64,000 nucleotides of DNA from Thermogemmatispora tikiterensis (GTDB lineage Bacteria; Chloroflexota; Ktedonobacteria; Ktedonobacterales; Ktedonobacteraceae). Below, piece after piece: positions 1-8,170 of the stretch. The stretch covers positions 4,157,744 to 4,221,743 of the forward strand of contig NZ_MCIF01000002.1 in NCBI RefSeq assembly GCF_003268475.1, in the 5' to 3' direction. Both the position numbers and the translations under genes were made by a program. The notes beneath the pieces were generated by a model. That model made no database searches. It was not told the origin of the DNA and was given only the letters and a program-made list of their open reading frames with translations. The first letter of the stretch is position 1. Each line of letters starts with the position of its first letter.

Positions 1-337
1 CATCCATGACCTGGAAAGAGACGTTGGGCAACTGCTGAGTCGCGGCCAGTGTGCGAGCGAACTCGATCATCCGCTGACTGATATCGATACCGACCACACG
101 TAGATGGCGATAGGTCTCAGCCAGCTCCAAAGCCCAGCCACCAGGGCCGCAGGCCACATCAAGCACATCCTGCAGGCCCGAGACATCTGTCAGCTCCGGC
201 AGGGGGCCGCCCATAGCCCGGCTTGCCAGCTGGCCATGATGCAGCAGGCGAGCCAGCTCAGCCGTATTTTCCGCGTCGATAATATAGGTGCCGCTGCTGT
301 TCAAGAGGGTCTCAACCTGCTGGAGACCGGTCAACAT
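1..337 (-). CDS. Class I SAM-dependent methyltransferase, partial (N-terminal part)
   Basis: This is the first 112 codons of a methyltransferase that runs off the left edge of the window. The Rossmann motif I reads VLDVACGPGGWALELA at residues 58-73, followed by the post-I acidic strand VVGIDIS, which together bind S-adenosylmethionine. The substrate cannot be told from this half. I chose the ATG at 337 because the frame of the nearby ATG at 344 stops almost at once and an AGGA lies about 11 nt upstream of 337. It follows the GAF regulator on the same strand after about 60 bp, so the two may be co-transcribed. Confidence 0.8.
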   Translation of the reverse strand, partial: MLTGLQQVETLLNSSGTYIIDAENTAELARLLHHGQLASRAMGGPLPELTDVSGLQDVLDVACGPGGWALELAETYRHLRVVGIDISQRMIEFARTLAATQQLPNVSFQVMD

Positions 338-396
338 AGCCCATGCGATCCTTTCTTTTCTTCCCTGGAGCGTGGCATGCGCTGAGCTGACTGTGC

Positions 397-1404
397 TCAC
401 TCAGGGGCCTGCTCCGTCGGCGACTGCACAGGAGTGGCCAAGAACGCCGCCATCACCTGCTCCTCAGCCTCGCGACGTGTCAACGGCTGGCCCCGTCGCT
501 CGGCCTGACTCAGCAGTTCATTCACGCGTTGATTGAAGGTTGCCATATAGGCATTCTGGACAGATTCAGAGGGCATCAGGCGCAGCTCAATGTCTTTGAT
601 ATCATAGAACTCATCATCACGAAAAGCCAGGCTCAGCAGATAGGCGTAGTTTTGGATGAGCGCCTGCCGTCCGTGCAAGAAGTAGTCGCGCTGCGTACTG
701 ATGATCAGTAAGGCACCGGCCACCTGGCCCGCGCGCTGCAGGGGGTAAGCGGCGGCACTGCGGGCCTCGCTGACTAGAGCCTGGGGAATGACAAAGTCGG
801 AGGCCTCCTGCAGATTCTGCACCACGATCGGGCGGCATTGGATGACTGCGTAGCCGACCAGCGACTCGGCCCCCAGAAAGTAGCCACGGCGGGCGATGCT
901 TGTCAGGGCCTGACTCTTCTCCAGAAAGACCTCCCGGAGACAGGTCACCTTCTGCTGGGGAGGAAGCGGACGTTGACACTGGGCAATGCTGGCGGCAATA
1001 CCGATATGCTGCGGATCGAGCTGGCGAATCAGCTGCTGCATCACCAGGTTCATAATCGTCCAGGAGCGCAGGCTCTCCACGACCGTCGCGTGGGCTTCGA
1101 GGATACGCGCATAGAGCACCGGCGGTACATCCTTCACCACCGGGTCGATGAAAACCGAGCCGGGGTCATCCTCCAGCGCGTCCGGGAACTCCTGGCGGAT
1201 CAGCTGGATCAGCTGCTCGCGATGGGGCGGTAGCGCCTCAACCAGGCGATTGAGCAGCGAGCGTGGCCGCGGAGACGATTCGTGCGTCGCCCAGCGGGTG
1301 AGCGTGACCGGGTCAACGCCCATTTCGTTGGCTATGCGCTGTTTCTCTTTGGTATCCCGAATAACAGCAGCGAGGAACTCGCGCCAGGTTCTGGGTTCTT
1401 GCAT
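397..1404 (-). CDS. GAF-domain transcriptional regulator with XRE-like HTH head
   Basis: The 335-aa protein has two parts. Residues 1-65 form a helix-turn-helix region in which the segment KQRIANEMGVDPVTLTRWAT looks like the XRE/lambda-repressor type. Residues about 110-270 match the GAF sensor fold, including the typical strand VAGALLIISTQRDYF. A charged helical tail (residues 285-335) rich in Glu and Gln may be a dimerisation or signalling helix. It probably senses a small ligand or redox state and regulates transcription; neither ligand nor target can be read from the sequence. The downstream methyltransferase on the same strand could be a target or operon partner. Its start lies about 300 bp from the divergent small HTH gene, so the two share an upstream region. 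Confidence 0.8.
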   Translation of the reverse strand: MQEPRTWREFLAAVIRDTKEKQRIANEMGVDPVTLTRWATHESSPRPRSLLNRLVEALPPHREQLIQLIRQEFPDALEDDPGSVFIDPVVKDVPPVLYARILEAHATVVESLRSWTIMNLVMQQLIRQLDPQHIGIAASIAQCQRPLPPQQKVTCLREVFLEKSQALTSIARRGYFLGAESLVGYAVIQCRPIVVQNLQEASDFVIPQALVSEARSAAAYPLQRAGQVAGALLIISTQRDYFLHGRQALIQNYAYLLSLAFRDDEFYDIKDIELRLMPSESVQNAYMATFNQRVNELLSQAERRGQPLTRREAEEQVMAAFLATPVQSPTEQAPE

Positions 1405-1542
1405 GGCTTCTGCCCCATTTTAGAGAGACTGCCATCCAATTATAGCCTACTCTCCCCCGCCTTGTCGATCCTGTCCACTCTCCGCGAGTGAATTATGTGA
1501 CTTCTGTACAGAAATTTCTCCCTACAGACTATGCAATTGGTA

Positions 1543-1572
1543 TTGACAATTGTAAATGGGGAATGGTATATT
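1543..1572 (+). promoter_or_regulatory. Sigma70-like promoter of the small HTH gene, with CAATTG repeats
   Basis: A consensus -35 TTGACA (1543-1548) and a -10 TATATT (1567-1572) are separated by 18 nt. They lie about 135 bp upstream of the ATG at 1707. Two copies of the self-complementary hexamer CAATTG (1534-1539 and 1547-1552) sit 13 bp apart over the -35 region and could be an operator. The rest of 1405-1706 contains no gene. Confidence 0.6.
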
Positions 1573-1706
1573 CAGCAAAGCAGGAAGTGCCTGCAAGAGT
1601 AGCACCCCTGCCGATACCAGAAGAGGGGTACGCTGTGCCCGAGGGGGTAAGGGGGAGAGAAGCTCTCGGGCACCCGGCACGACATTCTACAAAGAAAGGA
1701 CAGATC

Positions 1707-1889
1707 ATGGAGGAACTACTGACCATTAGCGAGGTTGCCAGAGTCTTGCGCGTTGATGCGACTACCGTGCGCCGTTGGGTAAAACATGGTGTCCTTGATG
1801 CTGTGTTGCTGCCCCATAAGGGTCGTCGCCACTGCTATCGCATCAAGCGAACTACGCTCAATAAGGTCATGAACTCGACCAACGTGTAG
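1707..1889 (+). CDS. Small excisionase/MerR-type helix-turn-helix DNA-binding protein
   Basis: A 60-aa protein made almost entirely of a winged helix-turn-helix of the HTH_17 (excisionase/AlpA/MerR) kind: it opens MEELLTISEVARVLRVD and continues with the recognition helix TTVRRWVKHG, then a basic wing with KGRRHCYRIKR. Proteins this short usually bind DNA as excisionases or as small regulators. I start it at the ATG at 1707, which has AAAGGA 7 nt upstream; the frame stays open further upstream but that part looks non-coding. No integrase is nearby, so regulation is more likely than excision. It has its own promoter and two large hairpins follow the stop codon. Confidence 0.7.
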   Translation: MEELLTISEVARVLRVDATTVRRWVKHGVLDAVLLPHKGRRHCYRIKRTTLNKVMNSTNV

Positions 1890-1994
1890 CGCAAGCCCTG
1901 GTGTCTGGCCGGTGCTGCACGACCGGCGGCCTCTGCCCTCTCGTTGCTGCCAGGGCCGCGGTAGTGCCAGCGCGGTGCTCACAGCACGCACATG

Positions 1995-2086
1995 TGATTA
2001 CGAGATTCTCGCTCGCCGGCGCGCGAGCGTGTAATCAGGGCGGGGCCAGCGATCCTCTGCCTGCAGTGCCTGCAGCTGATCGCTGG
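1995..2086 (+). terminator. Two tandem strong hairpins downstream of the small HTH gene
   Basis: The first hairpin has perfect outer arms TGATTAC (1995-2001) and GTAATCA (2031-2037) with inner arms CGCTCG/CGAGCG. The second has perfect 9-bp arms CCAGCGATC (2046-2054) and GATCGCTGG (2078-2086) with two CTGCAG palindromes in the loop. A weak T-rich stretch follows at 2102-2107. They may end transcription of the HTH gene, but neither has a directly attached U-tract. The rest of 1890-2421 shows no credible gene. Confidence 0.45.
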
Positions 2087-2421
2087 TTATCGCCCTGGCT
2101 AATTTTTAGAGTGGAATAACATTGCATCTCACTGAAGCATAATCCCACTGCAAAACTCCCTTTTCCCTGCTGTGCTGTCGCCGCCCGTTGCCTCTCCCCA
2201 GGTCCCTGCCCTGCCTGGAAGTCCAGCTCCACGGGTGATATGATGTTGCTGGCCAGGTGACCAGGTACACCAGGCACACGCCCCGCAGTTTGGGCTGTAT
2301 CCATGCCTGGCCTGCGCCAGTGGGGAAGCAGTGCCTGTCTGGTTGCCCCCGGGAAGTTGTTAGTGTTGGTGGCCCATCTTGTTGACCACCGGCCCGGCTG
2401 GTTCGAGGAGGCACGAGAGCC

Positions 2422-3243
2422 ATGGAGCTTTGGATCTGTGTCACCTGTGGTACCCAGTTCGCTCCCAGTGAGGAGCCACCCCCTGAGTGCCCCATCTGTC
2501 TTGATCAGCGACAATACGTGGGCCATGAGGGCCAGCGCTGGACGACCCTGGCTGAGCTGCGGGCCAGCGGCCTGCGTAACGTTTTTAAGGAGCATGAGCC
2601 GCGCCTGATCGGCATTGGCAGCGAGCCAGCTTTTGCCATTGGTCAGCGCGCCTTGCTGGTGCAGAGCACCGAAGGCAATCTTCTCTGGGACTGCATTTCC
2701 TTCCTTGATGAGGAGACGGTTGAGCGGGTTCAGGCTCTTGGCGGTTTACGGGCCATTGCTATCTCGCATCCGCACTACTATAGCAGTATGGTGGAGTGGG
2801 CCGAGCGCTTCTCGGTTCCTGTCTACCTGCATGCCGCCGACCAACGCTGGGTGATGCGTCCCTCCGTGCGTCTGCTCTTCTGGTCGGGGGAGCGGCTTGA
2901 TCTGTTCGGCGGGCTGACGCTCATACGCCTGGGAGGCCATTTCCCTGGGGGCACGGTCCTCTACTGGCCTGATGGGGCCGAGGGTCGGGGGGCGCTGCTC
3001 AGTGGCGATATCATCCAGGTGGTGGCCGACCGACGCTGGGTCAGCTTTATGTACAGCTACCCCAATCTGATTCCGCTGCCTGCTTTCGAGGTGGAGCGTA
3101 TCCGCGCCGCCATTGCCCCGTATCGCTTCGAGCGCCTCTACGGGGCCTGGTTTGAGCGCGTGGTCTTGTCCGAGGCCCACGCGGCAGTCATGCGCTCGGC
3201 TGAGCGTTATGTGCAGGCGCTGGCAGGCCAGTTGCCGGCCTGA
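2422..3243 (+). CDS. Metallo-beta-lactamase-fold hydrolase with rubredoxin-like zinc head
   Basis: The 273-aa protein starts with a rubredoxin-like zinc knuckle (C6, C9, C23, C26) followed by an MBL-fold domain. Metal-ligand motifs are visible as SHPHYYSS (the HxH motif, with Tyr-Ser where Asp-His is usual), GGHFPGG (the later His) and LSGDIIQV (the bridging Asp). Such proteins are usually binuclear hydrolases of thioesters, lactones or phosphodiesters; the altered HxHxDH motif makes the exact chemistry unclear. It seems to be a single-gene unit, with about 150 bp before the next gene on the same strand. Confidence 0.75.
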   Translation: MELWICVTCGTQFAPSEEPPPECPICLDQRQYVGHEGQRWTTLAELRASGLRNVFKEHEPRLIGIGSEPAFAIGQRALLVQSTEGNLLWDCISFLDEETVERVQALGGLRAIAISHPHYYSSMVEWAERFSVPVYLHAADQRWVMRPSVRLLFWSGERLDLFGGLTLIRLGGHFPGGTVLYWPDGAEGRGALLSGDIIQVVADRRWVSFMYSYPNLIPLPAFEVERIRAAIAPYRFERLYGAWFERVVLSEAHAAVMRSAERYVQALAGQLPA

Positions 3244-3391
3244 GTCGCACGGGCGAGCGAGCGGCTCTGCACTCTACTTTCTGCTGATCCTTTACCTGCT
3301 CGCTCCGGCGCCGTGCAGATGAGGGCTGCATTGTCGTTGACAATTGTCACTTCTGTCAATGGGAGCCAGTGCGACGAAAGGAGTCTGTACC

Positions 3392-4180
3392 ATGCAGTAT
3401 GAACTGGTCGAGGTACGTTATGAGGGCGACTATGCCACCATCACGCTGAATCATCCTCAGCGGCGCAATGCTCTCTCGCTCAAGATGATGGAGGAGCTGA
3501 CAGCGGCCTTTAATGAGGTGGGGGAGAGTCCTGTGCTGGGGGTGATCCTGGCCGCCAATGGTCCGGCCTTCAGCGCCGGCCATGACTTCGCCGACATGGT
3601 AGGTCAGGACCTGGTGGCGATGCGCCGCCTCTTGCAGGTCTGTACTCACTTGATGAATACGATTCAGGCCATTCCTCAACCCGTGCTGGCCCGCGTACAT
3701 GCCATTGCGACCGCCGCAGGCTGCCAGCTTGTGGCCACCTGCGATCTGGCGGTGGCCTCGACCGAGGCGAAGTTTGCCACCCCAGGCGGAAAAGGGGGCT
3801 GGTTCTGCACCACACCTATGGTGGCGGTCAGTCGCAATATTGGACGCAAGCGCGCCCTGGAGATGCTGCTGACCGGCGAGCCGATCGATGCTCAGACAGC
3901 ATATGAGTGGGGGCTGGTGAATCGGGTGGTGCCGCCCGAGTGCCTGGTGGAGGAGGCCCAGCGCTTGTTAGAGGCGGCGACGCGCGGCAGCTTTATCTCT
4001 AAGGGCCTGGGCAAGCAGGCTTTCTATGCGCAGATTGATCTGCCGCAACCCCAGGCTTATGCCTACGCGCTGGAGGTGATGGCAGCAAGCTCACAGCTGC
4101 CCGATGCTCAGGAAGGGATGCGAGCCTTTCTGGAGAAGCGGCCTCCGCGCTTTCAGCGTCCTGGTGAGCGCTCCGAATAA
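3392..4180 (+). CDS. Enoyl-CoA hydratase/isomerase-family protein, ECHDC3-like
   Basis: A 262-aa crotonase-fold protein. The first oxyanion-hole segment (AANGPAFSAGHDF) and the second (AIATAAGCQLVATCDLAVAS) are present, as is the C-terminal trimerisation helix region. The two glutamates that hydrate enoyl-CoA in classical ECH are absent: the first position is Gln (AAGCQL) and the second falls in FATPGGKGGWF, which has no acid there. This pattern and the GGWFCTTP loop match the ECHDC3 subgroup, whose reaction is poorly defined. The start is the ATG at 3392, preceded by AAAGGAG with 8 nt spacing. It is a stand-alone gene; beta-oxidation partners are not adjacent. Confidence 0.8.
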   Translation: MQYELVEVRYEGDYATITLNHPQRRNALSLKMMEELTAAFNEVGESPVLGVILAANGPAFSAGHDFADMVGQDLVAMRRLLQVCTHLMNTIQAIPQPVLARVHAIATAAGCQLVATCDLAVASTEAKFATPGGKGGWFCTTPMVAVSRNIGRKRALEMLLTGEPIDAQTAYEWGLVNRVVPPECLVEEAQRLLEAATRGSFISKGLGKQAFYAQIDLPQPQAYAYALEVMAASSQLPDAQEGMRAFLEKRPPRFQRPGERSE

Positions 4181-4424
4181 GCGCCTGGAGCCTGCTCTGC
4201 CTCGATGAGCCGTGCTGCGTGTCGCCAGTCTGGCCTCTCCTTCCCATTCAGCGCAACGGCCCTTGTCTGCGAGGAGGCGCCCGGCCTCTCGCTCCGTATG
4301 GCCGGGCGAAGGGCAGCGAAGCAGAACGGCGGGAGAAATAGGCGCCTGACCACCCAGGCTGGCAAAATGGCCAGACAGGTCAGGTGATCGGGCGCCTGTG
4401 AACGGCAGGACAGGGCTGCCCGAT

Positions 4425-5915
4425 CTAGGGCCCGGTCATCCTCATGCGCTGCCAGCTTGTCTGACTGCTCGCGTAGAGGCTGCCTATGAGGGCGGCAACG
4501 AGCATGATACTCGTCAGGGCGATGACACTGTATTGCCAGTGGGCATTGTCGAGCTGCTGGGGAATCCAGGAGACCAGCAGTGAGGAGACGACCGAGACGA
4601 GCGAGGCAAGCGGGCCGATGACAATGGCTGGCCAGAGCAGCCAGCGTGGCATAATCAATCTGGACTCCACCTGCTCCCGCTGTTTCAGGAGCAGGTGCGC
4701 AAGGTCGATATAGATGAAGACCAGGATTGTCTGCCAGACTGTTCCCACCGAAGCGATGCTGACGTTGTAGAAGATCAGCGAGAAATTGCGGGCGTCGGCA
4801 AAGAAGAGGATATAGGGGATGGCCAGAAAGATCAGCAAGGCCAGCAGCGCTGCGATCGTCGTCTGGAGAGCAATGGCGCTGGTTGGCACACGCTCGCGGT
4901 TGAGCTGCCCGAGGCGCCCAGGCAGGCGCTGGTCGATGCTTCCCACTAAGAGCACGCGGGCGAACGAGTAATTGTAAGCCGTAGCGGCCATTAAGTAAGC
5001 AAAGAGCAGGGCCACCACGGTAATGTTGCCGGCCACCTTCCCTAGAACGCTGTCCACCACTGAGATCAGGGCGAACGGATTGGAGGTTGCCGCGGCTCCC
5101 TGCACAAGCAAGAGGGTCAGAGTGCTGGCCAGATAGCCGAAGAGCACAACCAGGGTGCTCCAGCGCAGATAGCCCGGAATGGCCTCGTGCTCGTAGATTT
5201 CCCCCCCCATATTCAGAGGCATAGCGGCCCCTCCATAGGCTCCACAGATCAGGCCGAAGAGACTCAGGCGCTCTAGCGTGGGGGTCCAGTCGGAAAAGGT
5301 GCGGAAGCTGGTAGCTGGTTGGTGACCGCGCAACGGCCAGATGGCCCCAGCACCGCTGATGAGAACGATGCTGAGCAAGCTGGCACAGAAGCCGACATTG
5401 ACCAGGTGTTGCGCGGTACGCAGGCGGCGACTGGCGAGCAAGCCCGACAGTAAGATCAGAGCCAGAATCGCTAGCCCTTGTTGCCAGGGCTCGGTCAACC
5501 AGCTGTGGTTCAGCCCCTGGAGATAGCTGATCATCGTAGCGGCGGAAGTCACGATGAGCAGAGGACCGGGTAACCACCAGCAGAAGCCGATGAGAAAGCT
5601 CCAATAGCGACCGAGGGCATGGTGGGTCCAGTTATAAAGGCTGCCATCGTGTGGAAACAGCACGCCGAGTTGAGCAGAGACGATCACGGACGGCAGGAAG
5701 TAGAAGACGCCTCCAAGTAGCCAGAGAAGCAAGGACGCCGCACCGCTGCTGGCGGCGGTGGTTGAGTTTGTCAGATACAGCATGCCCAAAACGCAGACCG
5801 CTGTGAGATCAAAGGTCCCTAGCACAGGCGGCATGGCCTTGGGTACGTAGCTTTCCGAGGGAAGCTCCTGTTCTGCTTCTCCTGCTGACTCGAGGGTGAC
5901 TGTTGATGGTCTCAT
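4425..5915 (-). CDS. APC superfamily amino acid permease-like transporter
   Basis: A 496-aa integral membrane protein with about 12 hydrophobic segments in the LeuT-type arrangement of amino acid-polyamine-organocation transporters. The conserved head reads LPSESYVPKAMPPVLGTFD and a motif AQLGVLFPHDGSLYNWTH follows in TM2-3. The substrate is not predictable. The ATG at 5915 is chosen because AAAGGAG lies 6 nt upstream; the open frame before it is low-quality sequence. The permease at 36733-38214 is a clear paralogue sharing these motifs and WLTxPWQQGL. A PadR-family regulator lies upstream on the same strand and might control it. Confidence 0.8.
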   Translation of the reverse strand: MRPSTVTLESAGEAEQELPSESYVPKAMPPVLGTFDLTAVCVLGMLYLTNSTTAASSGAASLLLWLLGGVFYFLPSVIVSAQLGVLFPHDGSLYNWTHHALGRYWSFLIGFCWWLPGPLLIVTSAATMISYLQGLNHSWLTEPWQQGLAILALILLSGLLASRRLRTAQHLVNVGFCASLLSIVLISGAGAIWPLRGHQPATSFRTFSDWTPTLERLSLFGLICGAYGGAAMPLNMGGEIYEHEAIPGYLRWSTLVVLFGYLASTLTLLLVQGAAATSNPFALISVVDSVLGKVAGNITVVALLFAYLMAATAYNYSFARVLLVGSIDQRLPGRLGQLNRERVPTSAIALQTTIAALLALLIFLAIPYILFFADARNFSLIFYNVSIASVGTVWQTILVFIYIDLAHLLLKQREQVESRLIMPRWLLWPAIVIGPLASLVSVVSSLLVSWIPQQLDNAHWQYSVIALTSIMLVAALIGSLYASSQTSWQRMRMTGP

Positions 5916-6366
5916 TGATGCTCCTTTGTGCCTTGCGAACCTGATAGTGCGGGAAGGCTCAGACTGCTCCAAAGACCTTTGCTGGGCTCGAACAGGGTGC
6001 GCGTGGCTGGTGCTGGTCTTGTGACAGCTTGCTCTGGCTTCCCCTGCTTCTCTTCGTCCGGTCTTGTATGCGTGTGCCTCACATGCAGGCATTCACCTGA
6101 CACACGATGCTCATCGTGGTTCACATGGCATAGGGACTGGGAAAGCTCTACAAGAGAGACCGTGACCAGGACCTATATCTCTCATGGCACCTCTCGCCTG
6201 GCTCAGTCCTGTTCCTGCCTTAGGAGGGCCCGAAATGTGCAGGATGCGAGATTCCTCTCCAAGGATAACACAGGTTCGTTGCTGGCTACCAGGGAGGAGA
6301 GGAAAGTAGCCTTATTGGGGGACAGGCTCTCGTGTAAGAGGTAGCTGTTTGGAGATAGTGATCGGA
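5916..6366. other. Intergenic region with a perfect palindrome (candidate operator)
   Basis: The 450-bp gap between the PadR gene and the permease holds no credible gene. It contains a perfect inverted repeat CACGATG-CT-CATCGTG at 6103-6118, about 190 bp upstream of the permease start, which could be a regulator site or a short hairpin. I see no convincing promoter. Confidence 0.35.
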
Positions 6367-6999
6367 CTAGCCGTGATCTGACAGGCGTTGCTTCAGGTGT
6401 GCAATAGCGCGCTCGGTGACCTCCAGGCCGGCGCGCAAAACTGCCTCTTTGTACTCACGCACGAGCATCTGATACTCTAGCAGGCGAGGGCGGCGTGTAG
6501 GCCGGTTGGCATATTGTTGACGCGCCCATTCCATGTGCTGCAGTTGCCGGAGCAGGCTTTCACGATGTTGGAGAAGATGCTGAAGGGCCGTGGCGTCGGA
6601 GGTCTCGCCGCAGAAAAAGAGCTTGGTCAGAAATTCGTCCTTGGTGAAGCGCTCGGGGATCGGCTCACTAAGCCAGCGATCTAGCTCGGCCTGTCCCCGT
6701 GGCGTCAGGCGGTAGAGTTTGCGATTGGGGCGGCTCTTCTGCTCAATGACCTCAACCTCGACCAGACCTTCGTGTCTGAGGCTTTTGAGCGTCGTATAAA
6801 TCTGACTGCTGCCCGCGTTCCAGTAACTGGCAATGGCTCGATCGAAAGCCTGTTTGATGTCGTAGCCTGTCATGGGCCGCGTACCGAGCAATCCCAGGAT
6901 AATGTAGCGGAGGGTATTGCGCGAAGCGAGCGAACTGGGGGGAACCTCCTCTTCCCCTTCCTCTTCTTCATAAGCCGAGTGGGATAGTCCTTCAACCAT
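6367..6999 (-). CDS. PadR-family transcriptional regulator
   Basis: A 210-aa winged-helix repressor. After an acidic N-terminal tail (EEEEGEEE), the PadR DNA-binding domain runs from about residue 25 to 105: it contains LRYIILGLLGTRPMTGYDIK, the SQIYTTLKSLRHEGLVE recognition region, and the wing with YRLTPRGQAELDRWL. The C-terminal half is the helical dimerisation domain (Vir_act_alpha_C type) with KDEFLTKLFFCG. These proteins usually repress a nearby transporter or detoxification gene in response to a small molecule. The downstream permease on the same strand is the obvious candidate target. I use the ATG at 6999 rather than the longer frame because the extra upstream sequence is not protein-like. 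Confidence 0.85.
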   Translation of the reverse strand: MVEGLSHSAYEEEEGEEEVPPSSLASRNTLRYIILGLLGTRPMTGYDIKQAFDRAIASYWNAGSSQIYTTLKSLRHEGLVEVEVIEQKSRPNRKLYRLTPRGQAELDRWLSEPIPERFTKDEFLTKLFFCGETSDATALQHLLQHRESLLRQLQHMEWARQQYANRPTRRPRLLEYQMLVREYKEAVLRAGLEVTERAIAHLKQRLSDHG

Positions 7000-7150
7000 A
7001 GGGCCTCTTCTCTTCTCTTCTCTTCTCCAGCTAAGCTGATGATATGGCTCTGGCCTCACTGCCAGAGCAAGCAAGCAAGCAAATAAGTAGGGCAATGTGC
7101 TGGCAATGGTGGCGGCCAGGGACCGCCGTGGGAAGCCATCGCATTTTACT

Positions 7151-7156
7151 ATTATA
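7151..7156 (-). promoter_or_regulatory. Candidate -10 box for the PadR gene
   Basis: On the minus strand a perfect TATAAT lies at 7156-7151, about 150 bp upstream of the PadR start. The -35 region (CTGTCT at 17 nt) is weak. The remainder of 7000-7404 contains short (GCAA)n repeats near 7066-7085 but no gene. Confidence 0.35.
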
Positions 7157-7404
7157 GCATTGTTCACAGCGTCAGACAGAAGAGAAGGCGGGGAAGCAGG
7201 CGGCACTCCCTCGGGGGTTCGGAACCCAGCCCAGATCATGGTCAAATTTTTAACCTCTCTTTCTTCGAGTCGTATATCTTTACGAAGCAAGCAAACCTTC
7301 CGCTTGGTGGAAAGGAAGTGCCGGCGGGAGCTGGCGGCGATTCCGTGGCAGGGACCTCATCCAGGGAAGCAGCTAGGCTGAGACAAAGCAGAATAGGAGA
7401 GTAT

Positions 7405-7914
7405 ATGAGTACCCGTTTCTACAACACTGGAGATATCGATCTGGAGCGTCTGGCCCATGATCTGGAGAGTATCTTGCAGGCGAAGGGCTATCAGACGCAG
7501 CAATTTGGCAACAGCGATCACAAAGTGGTACAGTTGAGAAAGGGAGGCGACTTTGAGCGGCTCCTGGGCTTACAGGCCGCGCTGGCCGTGGTGATCCAAC
7601 GCACGGCTGGGGGGATCTCTGTTACCACGGGTCAGCAGCAGTGGGCCGAGAAGGCGGTGGTGGGAGTGGCTGGCATGGCCATTCCACCGCTATGGCCTTT
7701 GCTCTTTACAGCGGGCATTGGGGCCGTGCGCCAGGCGGCGCTGAGCAATGAAGTGCTCTGGATTGTCGACGGTCTGATTCGGCAGCAGCAGCCGGGGGTG
7801 CAGAGCTGGCCACCTGCGCCTGGTTTTGGCTTCCCTGGCTGGCAGCCGCCACAGCCTCCTCCTGCGCCGTCTGGACCGCAGTCGCCTCCTCCGCCCGCAG
7901 AGCCTGCTCAGTAG
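7405..7914 (+). CDS. Uncharacterised protein, short paralogue of the FHA/zinc-ribbon protein
   Basis: A 169-aa protein of unknown function. Residues 1-130 form a domain that is repeated in the next gene: it begins with RFYNTGDIDLERLAHDLE, continues with GYQTQQFGN and LRKGGDFERLLGLQAAL, and ends in a hydrophobic stretch (VAGMAIPPLWPLLFTAGIGAVRQ) likely to enter the membrane. The last 40 residues are a Pro/Gln-rich tail with no domain, where the paralogue instead has zinc ribbons and FHA. A good RBS (AGGAGAG) precedes the ATG at 7405. It probably works with the paralogue; I cannot assign an activity. Confidence 0.7.
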   Translation: MSTRFYNTGDIDLERLAHDLESILQAKGYQTQQFGNSDHKVVQLRKGGDFERLLGLQAALAVVIQRTAGGISVTTGQQQWAEKAVVGVAGMAIPPLWPLLFTAGIGAVRQAALSNEVLWIVDGLIRQQQPGVQSWPPAPGFGFPGWQPPQPPPAPSGPQSPPPPAEPAQ

Positions 7915-7998
7915 ACAGGAGGAGGCTCTGCGAAGCTGATAGTGTTGGCATACCTTCTGTCGAATCGCTCCAGATCTACCTGCTGGTGAGTTAGGTGA

Positions 7999-8038
7999 GG
8001 CCGCGCCGTTGCTAGAGCCGGTGGGGTACGGCGCGGCC
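7999..8038 (+). terminator. 11-bp perfect hairpin between the two paralogues
   Basis: Arms GGCCGCGCCGT (7999-8009) and ACGGCGCGGCC (8028-8038) are perfectly complementary around an 18-nt loop. No U-tract follows, so it may attenuate transcription or stabilise the upstream mRNA rather than fully terminate it. Confidence 0.45.
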
Positions 8039-8170
8039 CTCCCTTGCTCTGGTTGGGCCTGTGCCCTGTGCTGCTACTCTCTGGCAGTGAGGTGCGAGGA
8101 GGGCAGCGGTTACTGCTGAACCGACAGGGCAAGTAAGAAGCGCCTCGCTACCGCAGAAGAGGAGAGACCA

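Noticed and set aside
1707..1889. Excisionase of an integrated element
   Set aside because: No integrase, attachment repeats or phage genes are near; a small regulator is more likely.
4153..5604. A 483-codon open frame (-) inside the APC permease
   Set aside because: It overlaps the permease in another frame and its product is Arg/Pro/Ala-rich without TM helices or motifs.
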